Assembly: GCA_947168445.1 (NCBI GenBank)
Contig: CAMVLW010000002.1
Span: forward strand, 25,543 to 89,542
Direction of reading: 5' to 3'
From: an uncultured Clostridia bacterium
GTDB taxonomy: Bacteria; Bacillota; Clostridia; Oscillospirales; Acutalibacteraceae
Length of the DNA stretch: 64,000 bases
Position 1 is the stretch's first letter, and every line of letters starts with the position of its first letter. Of the stretch, positions 29,772 through 39,149 are shown in pieces. The notes beneath the pieces are model-generated. The model was not told the DNA's origin, ran no database searches, and saw only the letters and a program-made list of their open reading frames with translations. A program made the translations under genes and the position numbers.

Positions 29772-29800
29772 TTGACGGCACGCCAAAAAAGTGCTATACT
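29772..29800 (+). promoter_or_regulatory. Promoter of thrH
   Basis: TTGACG (29772-29777), 17-base spacer, TATACT (29795-29800); start expected near 29807, about 34 bases before the ATG. Confidence 0.8.
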
Positions 29801-29840
29801 GTGTTCGGTAATTTTTGGAAATAGAAAGGAAGTATTCACT

Positions 29841-30446
29841 ATGTATGTCACTTGTTTGGATTTAGAGGGCGTTTTGGTGCCCGAAATTTGGATTGCGTTT
29901 GCGGAGGCTTCGGGGATTCCCGAGCTGAAAAAAACCACCCGCGACGAGCCCGATTACGACAAGCTGATGAACTACCGCCTGAACATTCTCAAGGAGCACG
30001 GCTTGGGCTTAAAGGAAATTCAGGACGTTATCGCGACGATTGACCCGATGGAGGGCGCAAAGGAATTTTTGGACGAGCTGCGCTCGCTGTGCCAGGTGAT
30101 TATTATCAGCGACACCTTTTCGCAGTTTGCGGCGCCGCTGATGAAAAAGCTGGGCATGCCCACCATCTTCTGCAACGAGTTGATTGTCGGCGAAAACGGC
30201 GCGATTACCGGCTACAAAATGCGCTGCGAAAAGTCAAAATACACCACCGTCAGAGCGTTGCAGTCCTGCGGCTTTGAAACCATTGCCAGCGGCGACAGCT
30301 TTAACGACCTCGGCATGATTAACGCAAGCAAGGCGGGCTTTCTCTTTAAGAGCACCGAGAAAATCAAGGCGGACAACCCGAATTTGCCCGCGTTTGAAAC
30401 CTATGACGAGTTGCTTGCGGCAATTAAAGCAGAACTTGCGAAATAA
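29841..30446 (+). CDS. thrH: Phosphoserine phosphatase/homoserine phosphotransferase
   Basis: A 201-residue HAD enzyme. Motif I is CLDLEGVLVPEIW, in which the second aspartate of DxD is replaced by glutamate as in ThrH. Motif II is IISDTFSQF and motif III GDSFNDLGMI. ThrH dephosphorylates phosphoserine and can transfer the phosphate to homoserine. The ATG at 29841 has AAAGGA 10 bases upstream. It is monocistronic, with its own promoter and terminator. Confidence 0.9.
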   Translation: MYVTCLDLEGVLVPEIWIAFAEASGIPELKKTTRDEPDYDKLMNYRLNILKEHGLGLKEIQDVIATIDPMEGAKEFLDELRSLCQVIIISDTFSQFAAPLMKKLGMPTIFCNELIVGENGAITGYKMRCEKSKYTTVRALQSCGFETIASGDSFNDLGMINASKAGFLFKSTEKIKADNPNLPAFETYDELLAAIKAELAK

Positions 30447-30457
30447 AACCAACATAA

Positions 30458-30492
30458 AACAGCCTTTCCGAAAGGGAAAGGCTGTTGTTTTA
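30458..30492 (+). terminator. Bidirectional terminator after thrH
   Basis: 12 bp perfect stem AACAGCCTTTCC / GGAAAGGCTGTT with a 5-base loop. TTTTA follows on both strands, so it also ends the converging membrane-protein gene. Confidence 0.85.
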
Positions 30493-30996
30493 TCGGGAAA
30501 AATAAACTGTACGCTTTTTAAAATAAAGCCGGTTTAGGAAAAAGAACAGCAATCGCGCGCCCAATACTACTGCCGCCACGATTCCTATTAAAATATAATA
30601 GGATTTATCAAGGCTTTCGGCTGACATAGGCAGCTGAATGTACGGTTTTATCAAAACATAATGTAAAACAATTGCCGGAATATCGGCAAGAGAAACCAGA
30701 ATTTGAATCAGAAACAGCTTGGGTCCGCTTGATTTCCGTTTCAAAAGAGAAATCCAAGCGATTATCAGCAAAACCATGCAGCCAACAGAAACGACCTCGC
30801 CGTAAACCAATCTGAAAATAAACGGCGGCGTGGCGGGAAGGGGCGTATTTCTGACGCTCAGAATCTCGCCCGAAAACAAGCGCTGCACGTCGCGTATGAT
30901 TTGACTTGCACCGCGCAGCAAATCAAACGGAATAAAAAAATATATCAGCGCAAAAAACCATTTCATCGGTAAATCGGGAGTTTTATTCTTTGCCAT
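30490..30996 (-). CDS. Small four-span membrane protein, unknown
   Basis: A 168-residue hydrophobic protein with four predicted membrane segments, starting MAKNKTPDLPMKWFF. ATG at 30996 was chosen over an in-frame ATG at 31026 because AAAGGAAG lies 7 bases upstream. No family recognised and no signal peptide. It is monocistronic. Confidence 0.65.
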   Translation of the reverse strand: MAKNKTPDLPMKWFFALIYFFIPFDLLRGASQIIRDVQRLFSGEILSVRNTPLPATPPFIFRLVYGEVVSVGCMVLLIIAWISLLKRKSSGPKLFLIQILVSLADIPAIVLHYVLIKPYIQLPMSAESLDKSYYILIGIVAAVVLGARLLFFFLNRLYFKKRTVYFSR

Positions 30997-31040
30997 CGCT
31001 GCACTTCCTTTCTGATAAAACAGCATAGCTGCTTTGCTTT

Positions 31041-31068
31041 ATTATAACACAAAAAAACTGAAATGCAA
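31041..31068 (-). promoter_or_regulatory. Promoter of the four-span membrane protein
   Basis: TTGCAT (31068-31063), 16-base spacer, TATAAT (31046-31041) on the minus strand. Confidence 0.7.
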
Positions 31069-31071
31069 GCG

Positions 31072-31095
31072 AAAAGAGCCGCTGAAAAGCGGCTC
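31072..31095 (-). terminator. Terminator of small protein copy 1
   Basis: 8 bp stem GAGCCGCT / AGCGGCTC with a 4-base loop and TTTT on the minus strand. The sequence between it and the stop codon is closely repeated downstream of copy 2. Confidence 0.75.
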
Positions 31096-31198
31096 CTCCC
31101 GGTTTTAGAAGTTTTGAAATTAACGTGAAAAACGTGGATTCTTGTAATTAATTAATCGACAAAATCTTTTCAAATAACCTTTCAAATCAACAAGCTGC

Positions 31199-31465
31199 TT
31201 ATCCAACCTTCGCGTCAGCCATATCTCCGAAGAAGTTGAAGCGGAACAGCTTACATTCGTCATTCTTGTTCTCGCAATAAACGCTTGCCTCGGCAATTCT
31301 GCCGCCCTCAATCAACTGAGTCAAGCCGACCAGCTGGCACAGCTTGGATTTGAGGTTGAGCTTGTCGCCTTCGGCGGTGACAAGAAATACGTTGCCCTCG
31401 CAGGTATCAAGCACGGCGAGGAACTCGGCTACATCAATGTTGTGTAAGTTCATGATGGGTGTCAT
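31199..31465 (-). CDS. Small conserved cytoplasmic protein, duplicate copy 1
   Basis: An 88-residue protein beginning MTPIMNLHNIDVAEFLAVLD. About two-thirds of its residues match the copy at 32380-32649. ATG at 31465 follows GGAGG by 8 bases. Shared features are LDTCEGNV, GDKLNLKSKLCQL and a C-terminal CENKNDE(C/S)KLFR(F/L)NFFGD. Similar short proteins occur in other Clostridia but I know no function. There is no membrane segment or signal. It has a long leader of about 140 bases, in contrast to copy 2. Confidence 0.8.
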   Translation of the reverse strand: MTPIMNLHNIDVAEFLAVLDTCEGNVFLVTAEGDKLNLKSKLCQLVGLTQLIEGGRIAEASVYCENKNDECKLFRFNFFGDMADAKVG

Positions 31466-31610
31466 TTGTGTTTCCTCCTTTTCATTCGTGCGCCATTTAC
31501 CATTTGGCAAATCATGATTTATTATCGCCCTTGTTGTTATTCAATTGTTACTCGAGTAAGCTTTGTGAATAAAGCCGATAGTCAAGCGGACTAATGACTT
31601 GACACTCTTT

Positions 31611-31638
31611 ATTATACGCAACTTTTCGGAAAAGTCAA
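31611..31638 (-). promoter_or_regulatory. Promoter of small protein copy 1
   Basis: TTGACT (31638-31633), 16-base spacer, TATAAT (31616-31611). The -35/-10 block and a GTCATAGTGCAC box just upstream are nearly identical to those of copy 2. Confidence 0.8.
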
Positions 31639-31966
31639 CAATTTCAATTAAGTTTCTTTGTGCACTATGACTTTTTCGTGTCGGTTTTCGCTAACTTTTC
31701 GCCATGTGTTTTGTGCACATTGCCTTTATTTTGCCCTGAGAGAATTTTAAACGACGTTTTTCGCGCTGCGTTTTTAGGCAAAACCGCTAACTTAATTCCA
31801 TTTTCGCAATAAACTGCGTGACGATTTGCCAAACTTGAAAAATGACAAAAATGCGTTTCCGCTCATAACGCCAATATTCGACAATTATTTATACAATTGT
31901 GAGCCTACCCGACAAAAACTTGACAATATTTTATCAGAAAGCAAAAAACCAAACCCGCCTGCAAAC
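31639..31966. other. AT-rich intergenic region upstream of copy 1
   Basis: After the duplicated GTGCACTATGAC box the sequence is related to, but more diverged from, that upstream of copy 2. No gene is visible. Confidence 0.5.
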
Positions 31967-32298
31967 CAACATCTGACGCGCCGTCAAACTGACGTTGGAA
32001 TCAACCCGACCTTTCCAAAGGCGCGCTGAGAGCGACTCGGTCGCAACATCTGACGCGCCGTTCAGCCGACATTGGAAATAAACTGACCTATCTATAGACG
32101 TGCTGAGAGGAACTCAGCCACTCCCACCTCACCGCCAACATCTGACGCGCCGTTAAACCGACATATGAGTCAAACCGACTTTTCCAAAGGCGCACTGAGA
32201 GCGACTCAGCCACTCCCACCTCACCGCCAACATTTGACGCGCCGTTAAACCGACGTTGGAACCAAACCGACTTTTCCAAAGGCGCACTGAAAGAGCCG
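31967..32298. repeat. Four tandem 77-92 bp repeats
   Basis: Units begin CAACATCTGACGCGCCGT at 31967, 32044, 32136 and 32228 (periods 77, 92 and 92). Each has GACGCGCCG, AAACCGAC, a TTCCAAAGGCGC box and CTGAGAGCGACTC. The GGCGC/GCGCC parts could pair within a unit. No reading frame with a ribosome binding site spans it. It lies between the two duplicate small genes. Confidence 0.85.
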
Positions 32299-32328
32299 AA
32301 AAGAGCCGTTTTGGCAAACGGCTCTTTT
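32299..32328 (-). terminator. Terminator of small protein copy 2
   Basis: 13 bp perfect stem AAAAGAGCCGTTT / AAACGGCTCTTTT with a TGGC loop; T-runs on both strands. Confidence 0.85.
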
Positions 32329-32379
32329 CGGATTTAGAAGTTTTGAAATTAACGTAAAAAACGTGGAATGTAAATTAAA

Positions 32380-32649
32380 TCAGCTACTTTGCCTTGCGTT
32401 GGCGGTGTCGCCAAAGAAGTTCAGACGGAACAGCTTGCTCTCGTCATTCTTGTTCTCGCAGAAGATACTCGCCTCAACAATTTTTCCGCCCTCAACCAGC
32501 TTGGCAAGTCCTAACAGCCGGCAAAGTCTGGATTTGAGATTGAGCCTGTCGCCCTCGTGCGTAACAAGATAAACGTTGCCCTCGCAGGTGTCCAGTACGT
32601 CCAGAAACTCGGTGACATCCAGATTGTGTAAATTCATGATGGGCGTCAT
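32380..32649 (-). CDS. Small conserved cytoplasmic protein, duplicate copy 2
   Basis: An 89-residue protein starting MTPIMNLHNLDVTEFLDVLD. ATG at 32649 follows GGAGG by 8 bases. It is paralogous to copy 1 with mostly conservative changes, and the C-terminal tail differs (TANARQSS). Its transcript leader is short, about 35 bases. Promoter, gene and terminator are all duplicated, so the whole transcription unit was copied. Function unknown. Confidence 0.8.
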   Translation of the reverse strand: MTPIMNLHNLDVTEFLDVLDTCEGNVYLVTHEGDRLNLKSRLCRLLGLAKLVEGGKIVEASIFCENKNDESKLFRLNFFGDTANARQSS

Positions 32650-32690
32650 CGTTGTTTCCTCCGTTTTCTCACTTTTACCTGACAACTGTT

Positions 32691-32718
32691 ATTATACTCA
32701 ATTTTTTGGAAAAGTCAA
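32691..32718 (-). promoter_or_regulatory. Promoter of small protein copy 2
   Basis: TTGACT (32718-32713), 16-base spacer, TATAAT (32696-32691); same architecture as copy 1. Confidence 0.8.
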
Positions 32719-32971
32719 CAATTTTACAAAACTTTCTTTGTGCACTATGACTTTTTCAATGTCTGTTTTCGCTGATTTTGTTATGAGTTTTTTGTATATT
32801 TTTCCTATGATTTGCCCTCCTGAGATTTCCTGTTCCCGCATTGTAATGCCGCTGTTTCGGCATTTTCGACAACTTCCCGCGCCGCGGGGCGCAAACTGCG
32901 TGGGGTTTCGACAAACTTCAAAATTCCGCCTTTTCCGAAAACCGCCAATCCCGGCGAAACAGCGGGCGGTA

Positions 32972-33000
32972 TTGACGATTCCGGGGGATTTCGCTATAAT
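32972..33000 (+). promoter_or_regulatory. Promoter of the phosphohexomutase gene
   Basis: TTGACG (32972-32977), 17-base spacer, TATAAT (32995-33000). Confidence 0.85.
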
Positions 33001-33038
33001 AGAAGGGAACAACCGCTGATATAGAAAAGGGGATTTTG

Positions 33039-34544
33039 ATGTTAAACGAATTTTACAGACAATTCAAGAGCGGAACGGATATTCGCGGCGTAGCGACAGA
33101 GGGCGTCGCGGGTCAAAATGTCAATTTGACAGACGAAGTGATTGAAAAAATGGCGGACGGCTTTGTGCTGTGGCTCGCCGATAAGGTGAAAAAAACGCCC
33201 GCAAAGCTGAAAATTTCCGTCGGACGTGACAGCCGCATTTCGGGACCGCATATTATGGAGCTCACCACCAAGCGTTTTCAGGCGGCAGGCGCCGAGGTTT
33301 TGCGCTGCGGGCTGGCTTCTACGCCGTCAATGTTCATGACAACGGTGGATTTGGGCTGTGACGGCGCGCTGCAAATTACCGCCAGCCATCATCCTTTCAA
33401 CAGAAACGGACTGAAATTCTTCACCCGCGAGGGCGGCTTGGAGGGCAGCGACATTGAAGCGATTTTGGAGTACGCCCAAAACGACGCGCACCCTGCCCAA
33501 ACGGACGGCGGCAGCATTACCGACTGCGATTACATGACCGATTACGCCAAGGGCTTGTGCGATAAAATCAAAAGAGAGGTCAACGCCGAGGACTACGAAA
33601 TGCCGCTGAAGGGCTTTCATATTGTCGTAGACGCGGGCAACGGCGCAGGCGGCTTTTATGCCGACAAGGTGCTGGCTGTTCTGGGAGCAGACACCTCCGG
33701 CAGCCGCTATCTTGACCCCGACGGCATGTTCCCCAACCATGTGCCGAACCCCGAGGACGCAACCGCAATGGCTTCCATTTGCGAGGCGGTGCGCGAGAAT
33801 CATGCCGATTTGGGCGTGATTTTTGATACCGACGTTGACCGCGGCGGCGCGGTTGACAGCAAGGGCAACGAAATCAACCGTAACCGTTTGGTGGCGGTTG
33901 CGGCGGCGATTGCGCTGGAGGGCAACGACGGCGGAACGATTGTGACCGACTCCATCACCTCCTCGGGCTTGAAGGAATTCATCGAGCAAACCCTCGGCGG
34001 CAGGCATTACCGTTACCGCAGGGGCTACAAGAACGTGATTGACAAGGCGCTGGAATTGAACGCGGCGGGAATCAACTGTCCGCTGGCGATTGAAACCTCG
34101 GGTCACGCGGCAATGCGCGAGAATTATTTCCTCGACGACGGCGCGTACCTCTGCACCAAAATCATCATCAAGGCGGCGCAGCTGCGCAAGGCGGGCAAGG
34201 ATTTGAGCGATTTGACCGCCGATTTAAAGGAGCCGCTGGAAAGCATTGAAAAGCGCTTTCAGATTACCGAAAAGGATTTCCGTGCCTGCGGCGAGCGCAT
34301 TATCGCGGATTTGACCGCCTATGCCGAAGCGCAGGACGGCTGGCAGCTTGCCGACGACAACCGCGAGGGCGTGCGCGTTTCGTTCGGAAAAGGCAACGGC
34401 GACGGCTGGTTCCTCCTCCGCCTTTCCGTCCACGACCCGATTATGCCCCTCAATATCGAGAGCAATTCCGCCGGCGGCACGGACGTGATTTACAAGCAGC
34501 TTTATCAGTTTTTGGAAACAACCGAGGGATTGAAGCTGTCATAG
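33039..34544 (+). CDS. Phosphoglucomutase/phosphomannomutase
   Basis: A 501-residue alpha-D-phosphohexomutase. Motifs in order: GRDSRISGP, the phosphoserine loop ITASHHPFNRNG, the metal loop DTDVDRGGAVD and the sugar-binding loop ETSGHAAMREN. A C-terminal phosphate-binding domain completes it. It interconverts 1- and 6-phosphates of glucose and/or mannose and would link glucose 1-phosphate from galT to glycolysis. ATG at 33039 has AAGGGG 6 bases upstream. Confidence 0.9.
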   Translation: MLNEFYRQFKSGTDIRGVATEGVAGQNVNLTDEVIEKMADGFVLWLADKVKKTPAKLKISVGRDSRISGPHIMELTTKRFQAAGAEVLRCGLASTPSMFMTTVDLGCDGALQITASHHPFNRNGLKFFTREGGLEGSDIEAILEYAQNDAHPAQTDGGSITDCDYMTDYAKGLCDKIKREVNAEDYEMPLKGFHIVVDAGNGAGGFYADKVLAVLGADTSGSRYLDPDGMFPNHVPNPEDATAMASICEAVRENHADLGVIFDTDVDRGGAVDSKGNEINRNRLVAVAAAIALEGNDGGTIVTDSITSSGLKEFIEQTLGGRHYRYRRGYKNVIDKALELNAAGINCPLAIETSGHAAMRENYFLDDGAYLCTKIIIKAAQLRKAGKDLSDLTADLKEPLESIEKRFQITEKDFRACGERIIADLTAYAEAQDGWQLADDNREGVRVSFGKGNGDGWFLLRLSVHDPIMPLNIESNSAGGTDVIYKQLYQFLETTEGLKLS

Positions 34545-34546
34545 CA

Positions 34547-34582
34547 AACAACAGGCTGTCACATCTGCGACAGCCTGTTGTT
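34547..34582 (+). terminator. Bidirectional terminator between the phosphomutase gene and truB
   Basis: 14 bp perfect stem AACAACAGGCTGTC / GACAGCCTGTTGTT. The truB stop codon overlaps its last bases, so it also closes the rimP-truB operon. Confidence 0.85.
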
Positions 34583-35486
34583 ATTGACAGAACAATTTAT
34601 AAATTTTGAGCAGTCCGCTTTCTTTGTCGGTGATACCGAGCCCGAGGAAGGCGCCTGCTTTTTCTTTTACGCGGAAAACGGTTTTGCCGGGGAGTTCTCT
34701 GCCGCGCAGGGCGGTTCGTGACATATCCAGCGCGCCGCCGTTTTTGAAGCGTTTTGCCTGTGCGTCCGAAACCGTGAGCGCCTCGTAACCGGTGAAAAGG
34801 CTCTCGGTGGGGCGCAGCTTTTCCGTGATTTCGCCGCTTTCGCAAAGGGCTTTCAGTTCTTCGAGGGTCACACAATCAGCAAGGGTATAGCCGCAGGCGA
34901 AGGTACGCCGCAGAGCGGTCATGACCGCACCGGCGCCGAGCAGCGCGCCGAGGTCGTCAATCAGGGTGCGCACATAGGTTCCCTTGGAGCAGCGCAGGGT
35001 GAGCGTGCCGCATTGGGCGGCTTCGTCAAAAGCCGTCAGTTCAAGCGAATAAACCGTAACGCTGCGCGGCTCGCGCTCCACCTCAATCCCCTTGCGGGCG
35101 AGGTCATAAAGCCGCTGTCCGTTCTTCTGCACCGCCGAAAACATGGGCGGAATCTGCTGAATCGCTCCCCTGAACCGCGGGAGCGCCGCTTCAATCTGTT
35201 CGCGGGTAACGCGGCTTTCCTGCTCGGATTTCACCTGTCCCCAGATGTCGAGGGTGTCGGTGGTCATGCCAAGGCGGAAATCCGCGATATATTCCTTGTC
35301 GTGATTGACAATCAAGTCCTGCGCCTTGGTAGCTGTGCCGAGCAAAACCGGCAAAACGCCCGTTGCGTTGGGGTCGAGCGTGCCGGTGTGACCTGTTTTG
35401 CGCTGCTGTGTTGCCTTGCGCACCACGGCAATTACGTCAAAGGACGTGAAGCCTTGGGGCTTGTCAATGACGATTACGCCGTTCAT
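34581..35486 (-). CDS. truB: tRNA pseudouridine-55 synthase
   Basis: A 301-residue enzyme forming pseudouridine 55 in the tRNA T-loop. The catalytic aspartate is in KTGHTGTLDPNATGVLPVL. It also has KGTYVRTLIDDLG and a C-terminal PUA-like domain. The ATG at 35486 overlaps the nrnA stop (ATGA); an upstream GTG is less likely. It is last in the rimP operon; the often-following ribF is absent. Confidence 0.95.
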   Translation of the reverse strand: MNGVIVIDKPQGFTSFDVIAVVRKATQQRKTGHTGTLDPNATGVLPVLLGTATKAQDLIVNHDKEYIADFRLGMTTDTLDIWGQVKSEQESRVTREQIEAALPRFRGAIQQIPPMFSAVQKNGQRLYDLARKGIEVEREPRSVTVYSLELTAFDEAAQCGTLTLRCSKGTYVRTLIDDLGALLGAGAVMTALRRTFACGYTLADCVTLEELKALCESGEITEKLRPTESLFTGYEALTVSDAQAKRFKNGGALDMSRTALRGRELPGKTVFRVKEKAGAFLGLGITDKESGLLKIYKLFCQ

Positions 35487-36427
35487 AGGCACTGTTCAAC
35501 GGCGTTTTTAAGCTGCGCCTTTGCCTGCTCCAAGCTGCCCTTGACGGTGCAGCCCGCCGCAGCCGCGTGTCCGCCGCCGCCAAAGCGCGCGCAGAACTGC
35601 GCCGCGTTGATAACCCGCTCGTTGGCGCGGACGGAAACCTTGAAGTCGCCGGGGGCTTTTTCGCGCATGGTAATGCCGATTTCAACGCCCTCAATCTGGC
35701 GCGGGAGCGACGCCAAGCCCTCCAGCTCGCCGTCCTCAATGCCGAGCTTTTTCTGAATGTCGCAGGTGACGGCGATAATCGCGCAGCGGTCGCCGCAGCA
35801 ATACTCAATGGTGTCGTAAATCTCGCGCTCCAGCGCGATTTTCTTGCGGGTTTTTGTTTCGAACATCACCTTGTTGATATAGGCGGTGTCGCAGCCAATG
35901 TCAATTACGTCCGCCGCGACGCGCAGGGTTTCGGCGGTGGTGTTGGTGTAGCGAAAGCAGCCTGTGTCGGTGGAAATGCCGGTGTAAAGGTTGTTCGCGA
36001 TTTCGCGGGTGAAGCGGATTCCCATTTCGCAAAACAGCTTGTATAAAATGACGCAGTTTGCCGCAGCGCTGCCGTCAACAAGCTTTAAGGGCGCCTTCAC
36101 CTTGTTGGTGATGTGGTGGTCAATGCACAAATCAATTTTGCCCTCATATGCCGCGCGGTTGCAGCCGAGCAGCTTTTCGTCCGCGACGTCAACGCTGACG
36201 ACGGTTTGCGCCTGAAAATCCTGCTGCAAAATGCCCTTTTGCAAAAAGGTGAAGTCCCGCGGTACGCCGGTGGTAATGACGCGCGCGTTTTTGCCGAGTT
36301 GCTGCAACGCAAGGCAAAGCCCAAAGCCGCTGCCGAGGGTGTCGCCGTCGGGATAGTCGTGGGTGAGGATTTCAAAGTTGTCGTGCGCCTTGAAAAACGC
36401 CGCAACCTCTCTGAGTTTTTCAGTCAT
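35483..36427 (-). CDS. nrnA: DHH/DHHA1 phosphoesterase (NrnA type)
   Basis: A 314-residue enzyme degrading nanoRNA and probably pAp. The DHH domain has HDYPDGDTLGSG and VDVADEKLLG, with CIDHHITN as the DHH motif. The DHHA1 domain has the RFGGGGHAAAAGCTV glycine-rich loop. ATG at 36427 overlaps the rbfA end by 8 bases. Its position between rbfA and truB is conserved in Firmicutes. Confidence 0.93.
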   Translation of the reverse strand: MTEKLREVAAFFKAHDNFEILTHDYPDGDTLGSGFGLCLALQQLGKNARVITTGVPRDFTFLQKGILQQDFQAQTVVSVDVADEKLLGCNRAAYEGKIDLCIDHHITNKVKAPLKLVDGSAAANCVILYKLFCEMGIRFTREIANNLYTGISTDTGCFRYTNTTAETLRVAADVIDIGCDTAYINKVMFETKTRKKIALEREIYDTIEYCCGDRCAIIAVTCDIQKKLGIEDGELEGLASLPRQIEGVEIGITMREKAPGDFKVSVRANERVINAAQFCARFGGGGHAAAAGCTVKGSLEQAKAQLKNAVEQCL

Positions 36428-36791
36428 CACTTTCTTCCCCGCTTTCGGAAATGTCGAGGGAATTGAGGATACGACTGATGTTGGCGCTGTATTCAATGCT
36501 GTCCGTCGCTTCAAAAATCAGCTCTGGCACATGGCGCAGCTTCAGGCGGTGACCCAGCTCGCGGCGGACAAAGCCCGCGGCGGATTTCAGCCCCTTGACA
36601 GCCTCCTTTGCGCGGTCAAGCCCTTCCATCGCGCTGACCTTGACGGTGCAGTAGGACAAATCGTTTGTCACCTCAACCCTGACGATAGAGAGGAACGCCC
36701 CCGTTACCCGCGGGTCTTTAAGCTCCCTGAAAATCGCCGTCAGCTCGCGCTTAATATCTTCTGTTGTCCTTTCAATTCTGTGACTTGCCAT
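36420..36791 (-). CDS. rbfA: 30S ribosome-binding factor A
   Basis: A 123-residue KH-like protein maturing the 16S rRNA 5' end. It starts MASHRIERTTEDIKREL and includes KDPRVTGAFLSIVRVEVTND. ATG at 36791 was chosen to match family N-termini; a GTG sits three codons upstream. It follows infB by 12 bp. Confidence 0.95.
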   Translation of the reverse strand: MASHRIERTTEDIKRELTAIFRELKDPRVTGAFLSIVRVEVTNDLSYCTVKVSAMEGLDRAKEAVKGLKSAAGFVRRELGHRLKLRHVPELIFEATDSIEYSANISRILNSLDISESGEESDD

Positions 36792-36803
36792 TCTTTTCAC
36801 TCT

Positions 36804-39149
36804 TTAATCTCTGTATTCCTCAATGGTATAAACCTCAAACATATCGCCTTCCTTGAGGTCGTTGAACTTTTCGAGTCCGATACCGCACTCGTAGCCCTCT
36901 TTAACCTCCTTGACAGCGTCCTTAAAGCGCTGCAGGGACGCAATGCTGTCGGTGGCGATAACAATACCGTCGCGGATAACGCGAACGCCGCCGCCGCGCT
37001 GGATAACGCCGCTCTTGACATAGGAACCGGCAATGGTGCCGACGGACTTAATCTTGATAACATTGCGGCACTCTGCCATGCCCAGCACAACCTCTCTGGT
37101 CTTGGGCGCGAGCATACCCTTCATAGCCGCTTCAATCTCGTTAATGCAATCGTAAATGACGCTGTAAAGGCGCATGTCAACGCCCGCGGACTCCGCGTGA
37201 GCGGAGGCAACCGCGTCGGGACGGACGTTGAAGCCGACGATAATCGCGGAGGAAGCCTCTGCAAGCATAACGTCGCTCTCGTTAATCGCGCCGACAGCGC
37301 CGTGAATGACGTTGACGCGCACTTCTTCGTTGCTGAGTTTTTCAAGCGACTGGCGAACAGCTTCAACGGAGCCCTGCACATCTGCCTTGACGATGATTTG
37401 CAGCTCCTTGACCTCGCCAAGCTTCATCTGGTCAAAGAGGTTGTCAAGGGTAATCTTGGTGCGGGCGTTGAAGATTTCTTCCTTCTTCTCCGCCTTTCTC
37501 TGCTCAACCAGCGTTCTTGCCAAGCGCTCGTCGGAAACCGCGTCGAATACGTCGCCGCCGACCGGAACCTCGTCAAGACCGGTAATCTCAACGGGAACCG
37601 AGGGACCCGCCTCCTGAACGCGCTCGCCCTTGTCGTTCATCATGACGCGGACTCTGCCGACGGTGGTTCCGGCAATGATGGTGTCGCCCTTATGCAGCGT
37701 ACCGTTCTGCACCAGAACCGTCGCGATGGGGCCTCTGCCCTTGTCCAGACGCGCTTCGATAACCGTACCCTTTGCGGCGCGGTCGGGGTTGGCTTTGAGC
37801 TCCTTCATTTCGGCAACCAGCGTAACCATTTCGAGCAGGTCGTCCAGACCCTCTTTGGTCTTTGCGGAAACGGGGATACAGGGTGTGTCGCCGCCCCATT
37901 CCTCGGGAATCAAATCATATTCGGTAAGCTGCTGCTTAACCTGTTCGGGATTCGCGCCCACCTTATCCATCTTGTTAATCGCAACAATGACGGAAACGCC
38001 CGCCGCCTTTGCGTGGTTAATGGCTTCAACGGTCTGCGGCATAATGCCGTCGTCCGCCGCGACAACCAGAATCGCGATATCCGTCACCTGCGCGCCGCGC
38101 GCTCTCATGGTGGTGAAGGCTTCGTGGCCGGGGGTGTCGAGGAAGGTGATGGGCTTGCCGTTGACCTGAACGCGGTAAGCGCCGATATGCTGGGTAATAC
38201 CGCCTGCCTCGCCTGCGGTAACATTGGCGTGACGGATAGCGTCGAGGATAGAGGTTTTGCCGTGGTCAACGTGACCCATAACGACAACAACAGGCGCTCT
38301 GCCGACAAGATTTGCCTCGTCGTCCTCGCTGTCGTCAATCAGCTTTTCCTCAATCGTGACGATAACCTCTTTCTCAACCTTTGCGTGGAACTCCATGGCA
38401 ATCAGGGAGGCGGTGTCAAAGTCAATCGTGTCGGTGGCAGTAACCATTGTGCCCATGAGGAACGCCTTTTTAACGACCTCGGCAACCGTTGCTTTCAGGC
38501 GCAGCGCGAGTTCGTTGACGGTGATTTCGTCGGGAATCTGAACGGTAATCGGCTTTTGCTTTCTCTCCATTGCGATTCTCTTCAAACGCTCCGCCTCGGT
38601 TTCGCGCTTGCCCTGACGTCTGCCGCGCTGCTTTTGCGCGCGGTTCTGGAACTTCTGCTTTTTGGTGGTATGGTCGCGGTCTGTGCTGCGCGACTTTGAG
38701 GTGTCGCTCGCCAAATCGTCGTATTTGGAATTGTAGCGCTCTACATCAACATTGGTAGCGCGGGTGTCGATAACCTTGCGCTTGCGCTGGTGGCTGGGAG
38801 CCGCGCCCTTTTGCTCCTTTTTCTGCTCCGGCTTTTCCGCTGCGGCAGGCGCGTTCTGGGCGGGCTTGCTGTCCGCCTTTTCTTCGGGAGCGGGCTTGCT
38901 CTCTGCCTTTTCTTCGGGAGCAGGCTCCGTATCCTGTTCAAGCTTTGCGTTTCTGACGGCAAAATAGTCGTCAAAACTCTTCACCGCGTTTTCCTTGGTG
39001 AGAACGTCAAACAAAACGTCCAACTCGCTCTCCTGCAGGGTTGTCATGGTCTTTTTTGACACACCGCAGTACTTTTCCAGAATCTCGGTAATCTTTTTGT
39101 TCGGCACTTTAAAATCCGCTGCCGCGTCCTTCACTTTATATTTTATCAT
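36804..39149 (-). CDS. infB: Translation initiation factor IF-2
   Basis: A 781-residue GTPase placing initiator tRNA on the 30S subunit. An N-terminal IF2N domain is followed by a charged Pro/Ala/Glu/Lys-rich linker and a second IF2N domain ([14 protein letters not shown]). The G domain has [17 protein letters not shown] and NKMD, and the C-terminal beta-barrel domains follow. ATG at 39149 has GAGGAG 6 bases upstream and overlaps ylxQ. Confidence 0.97.
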   Translation of the reverse strand: MIKYKVKDAAADFKVPNKKITEILEKYCGVSKKTMTTLQESELDVLFDVLTKENAVKSFDDYFAVRNAKLEQDTEPAPEEKAESKPAPEEKADSKPAQNAPAAAEKPEQKKEQKGAAPSHQRKRKVIDTRATNVDVERYNSKYDDLASDTSKSRSTDRDHTTKKQKFQNRAQKQRGRRQGKRETEAERLKRIAMERKQKPITVQIPDEITVNELALRLKATVAEVVKKAFLMGTMVTATDTIDFDTASLIAMEFHAKVEKEVIVTIEEKLIDDSEDDEANLVGRAPVVVVMGHVDHGKTSILDAIRHANVTAGEAGGITQHIGAYRVQVNGKPITFLDTPGHEAFTTMRARGAQVTDIAILVVAADDGIMPQTVEAINHAKAAGVSVIVAINKMDKVGANPEQVKQQLTEYDLIPEEWGGDTPCIPVSAKTKEGLDDLLEMVTLVAEMKELKANPDRAAKGTVIEARLDKGRGPIATVLVQNGTLHKGDTIIAGTTVGRVRVMMNDKGERVQEAGPSVPVEITGLDEVPVGGDVFDAVSDERLARTLVEQRKAEKKEEIFNARTKITLDNLFDQMKLGEVKELQIIVKADVQGSVEAVRQSLEKLSNEEVRVNVIHGAVGAINESDVMLAEASSAIIVGFNVRPDAVASAHAESAGVDMRLYSVIYDCINEIEAAMKGMLAPKTREVVLGMAECRNVIKIKSVGTIAGSYVKSGVIQRGGGVRVIRDGIVIATDSIASLQRFKDAVKEVKEGYECGIGLEKFNDLKEGDMFEVYTIEEYRD

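Noticed and set aside
31967..32298. CRISPR array
   Set aside because: Units are 77-92 bp, contiguous and imperfect, with no short identical repeat separated by unique spacers and no cas genes.
36363..38699. A 778-codon plus-strand frame opposite infB, rbfA and nrnA
   Set aside because: Antisense shadow of conserved housekeeping genes.
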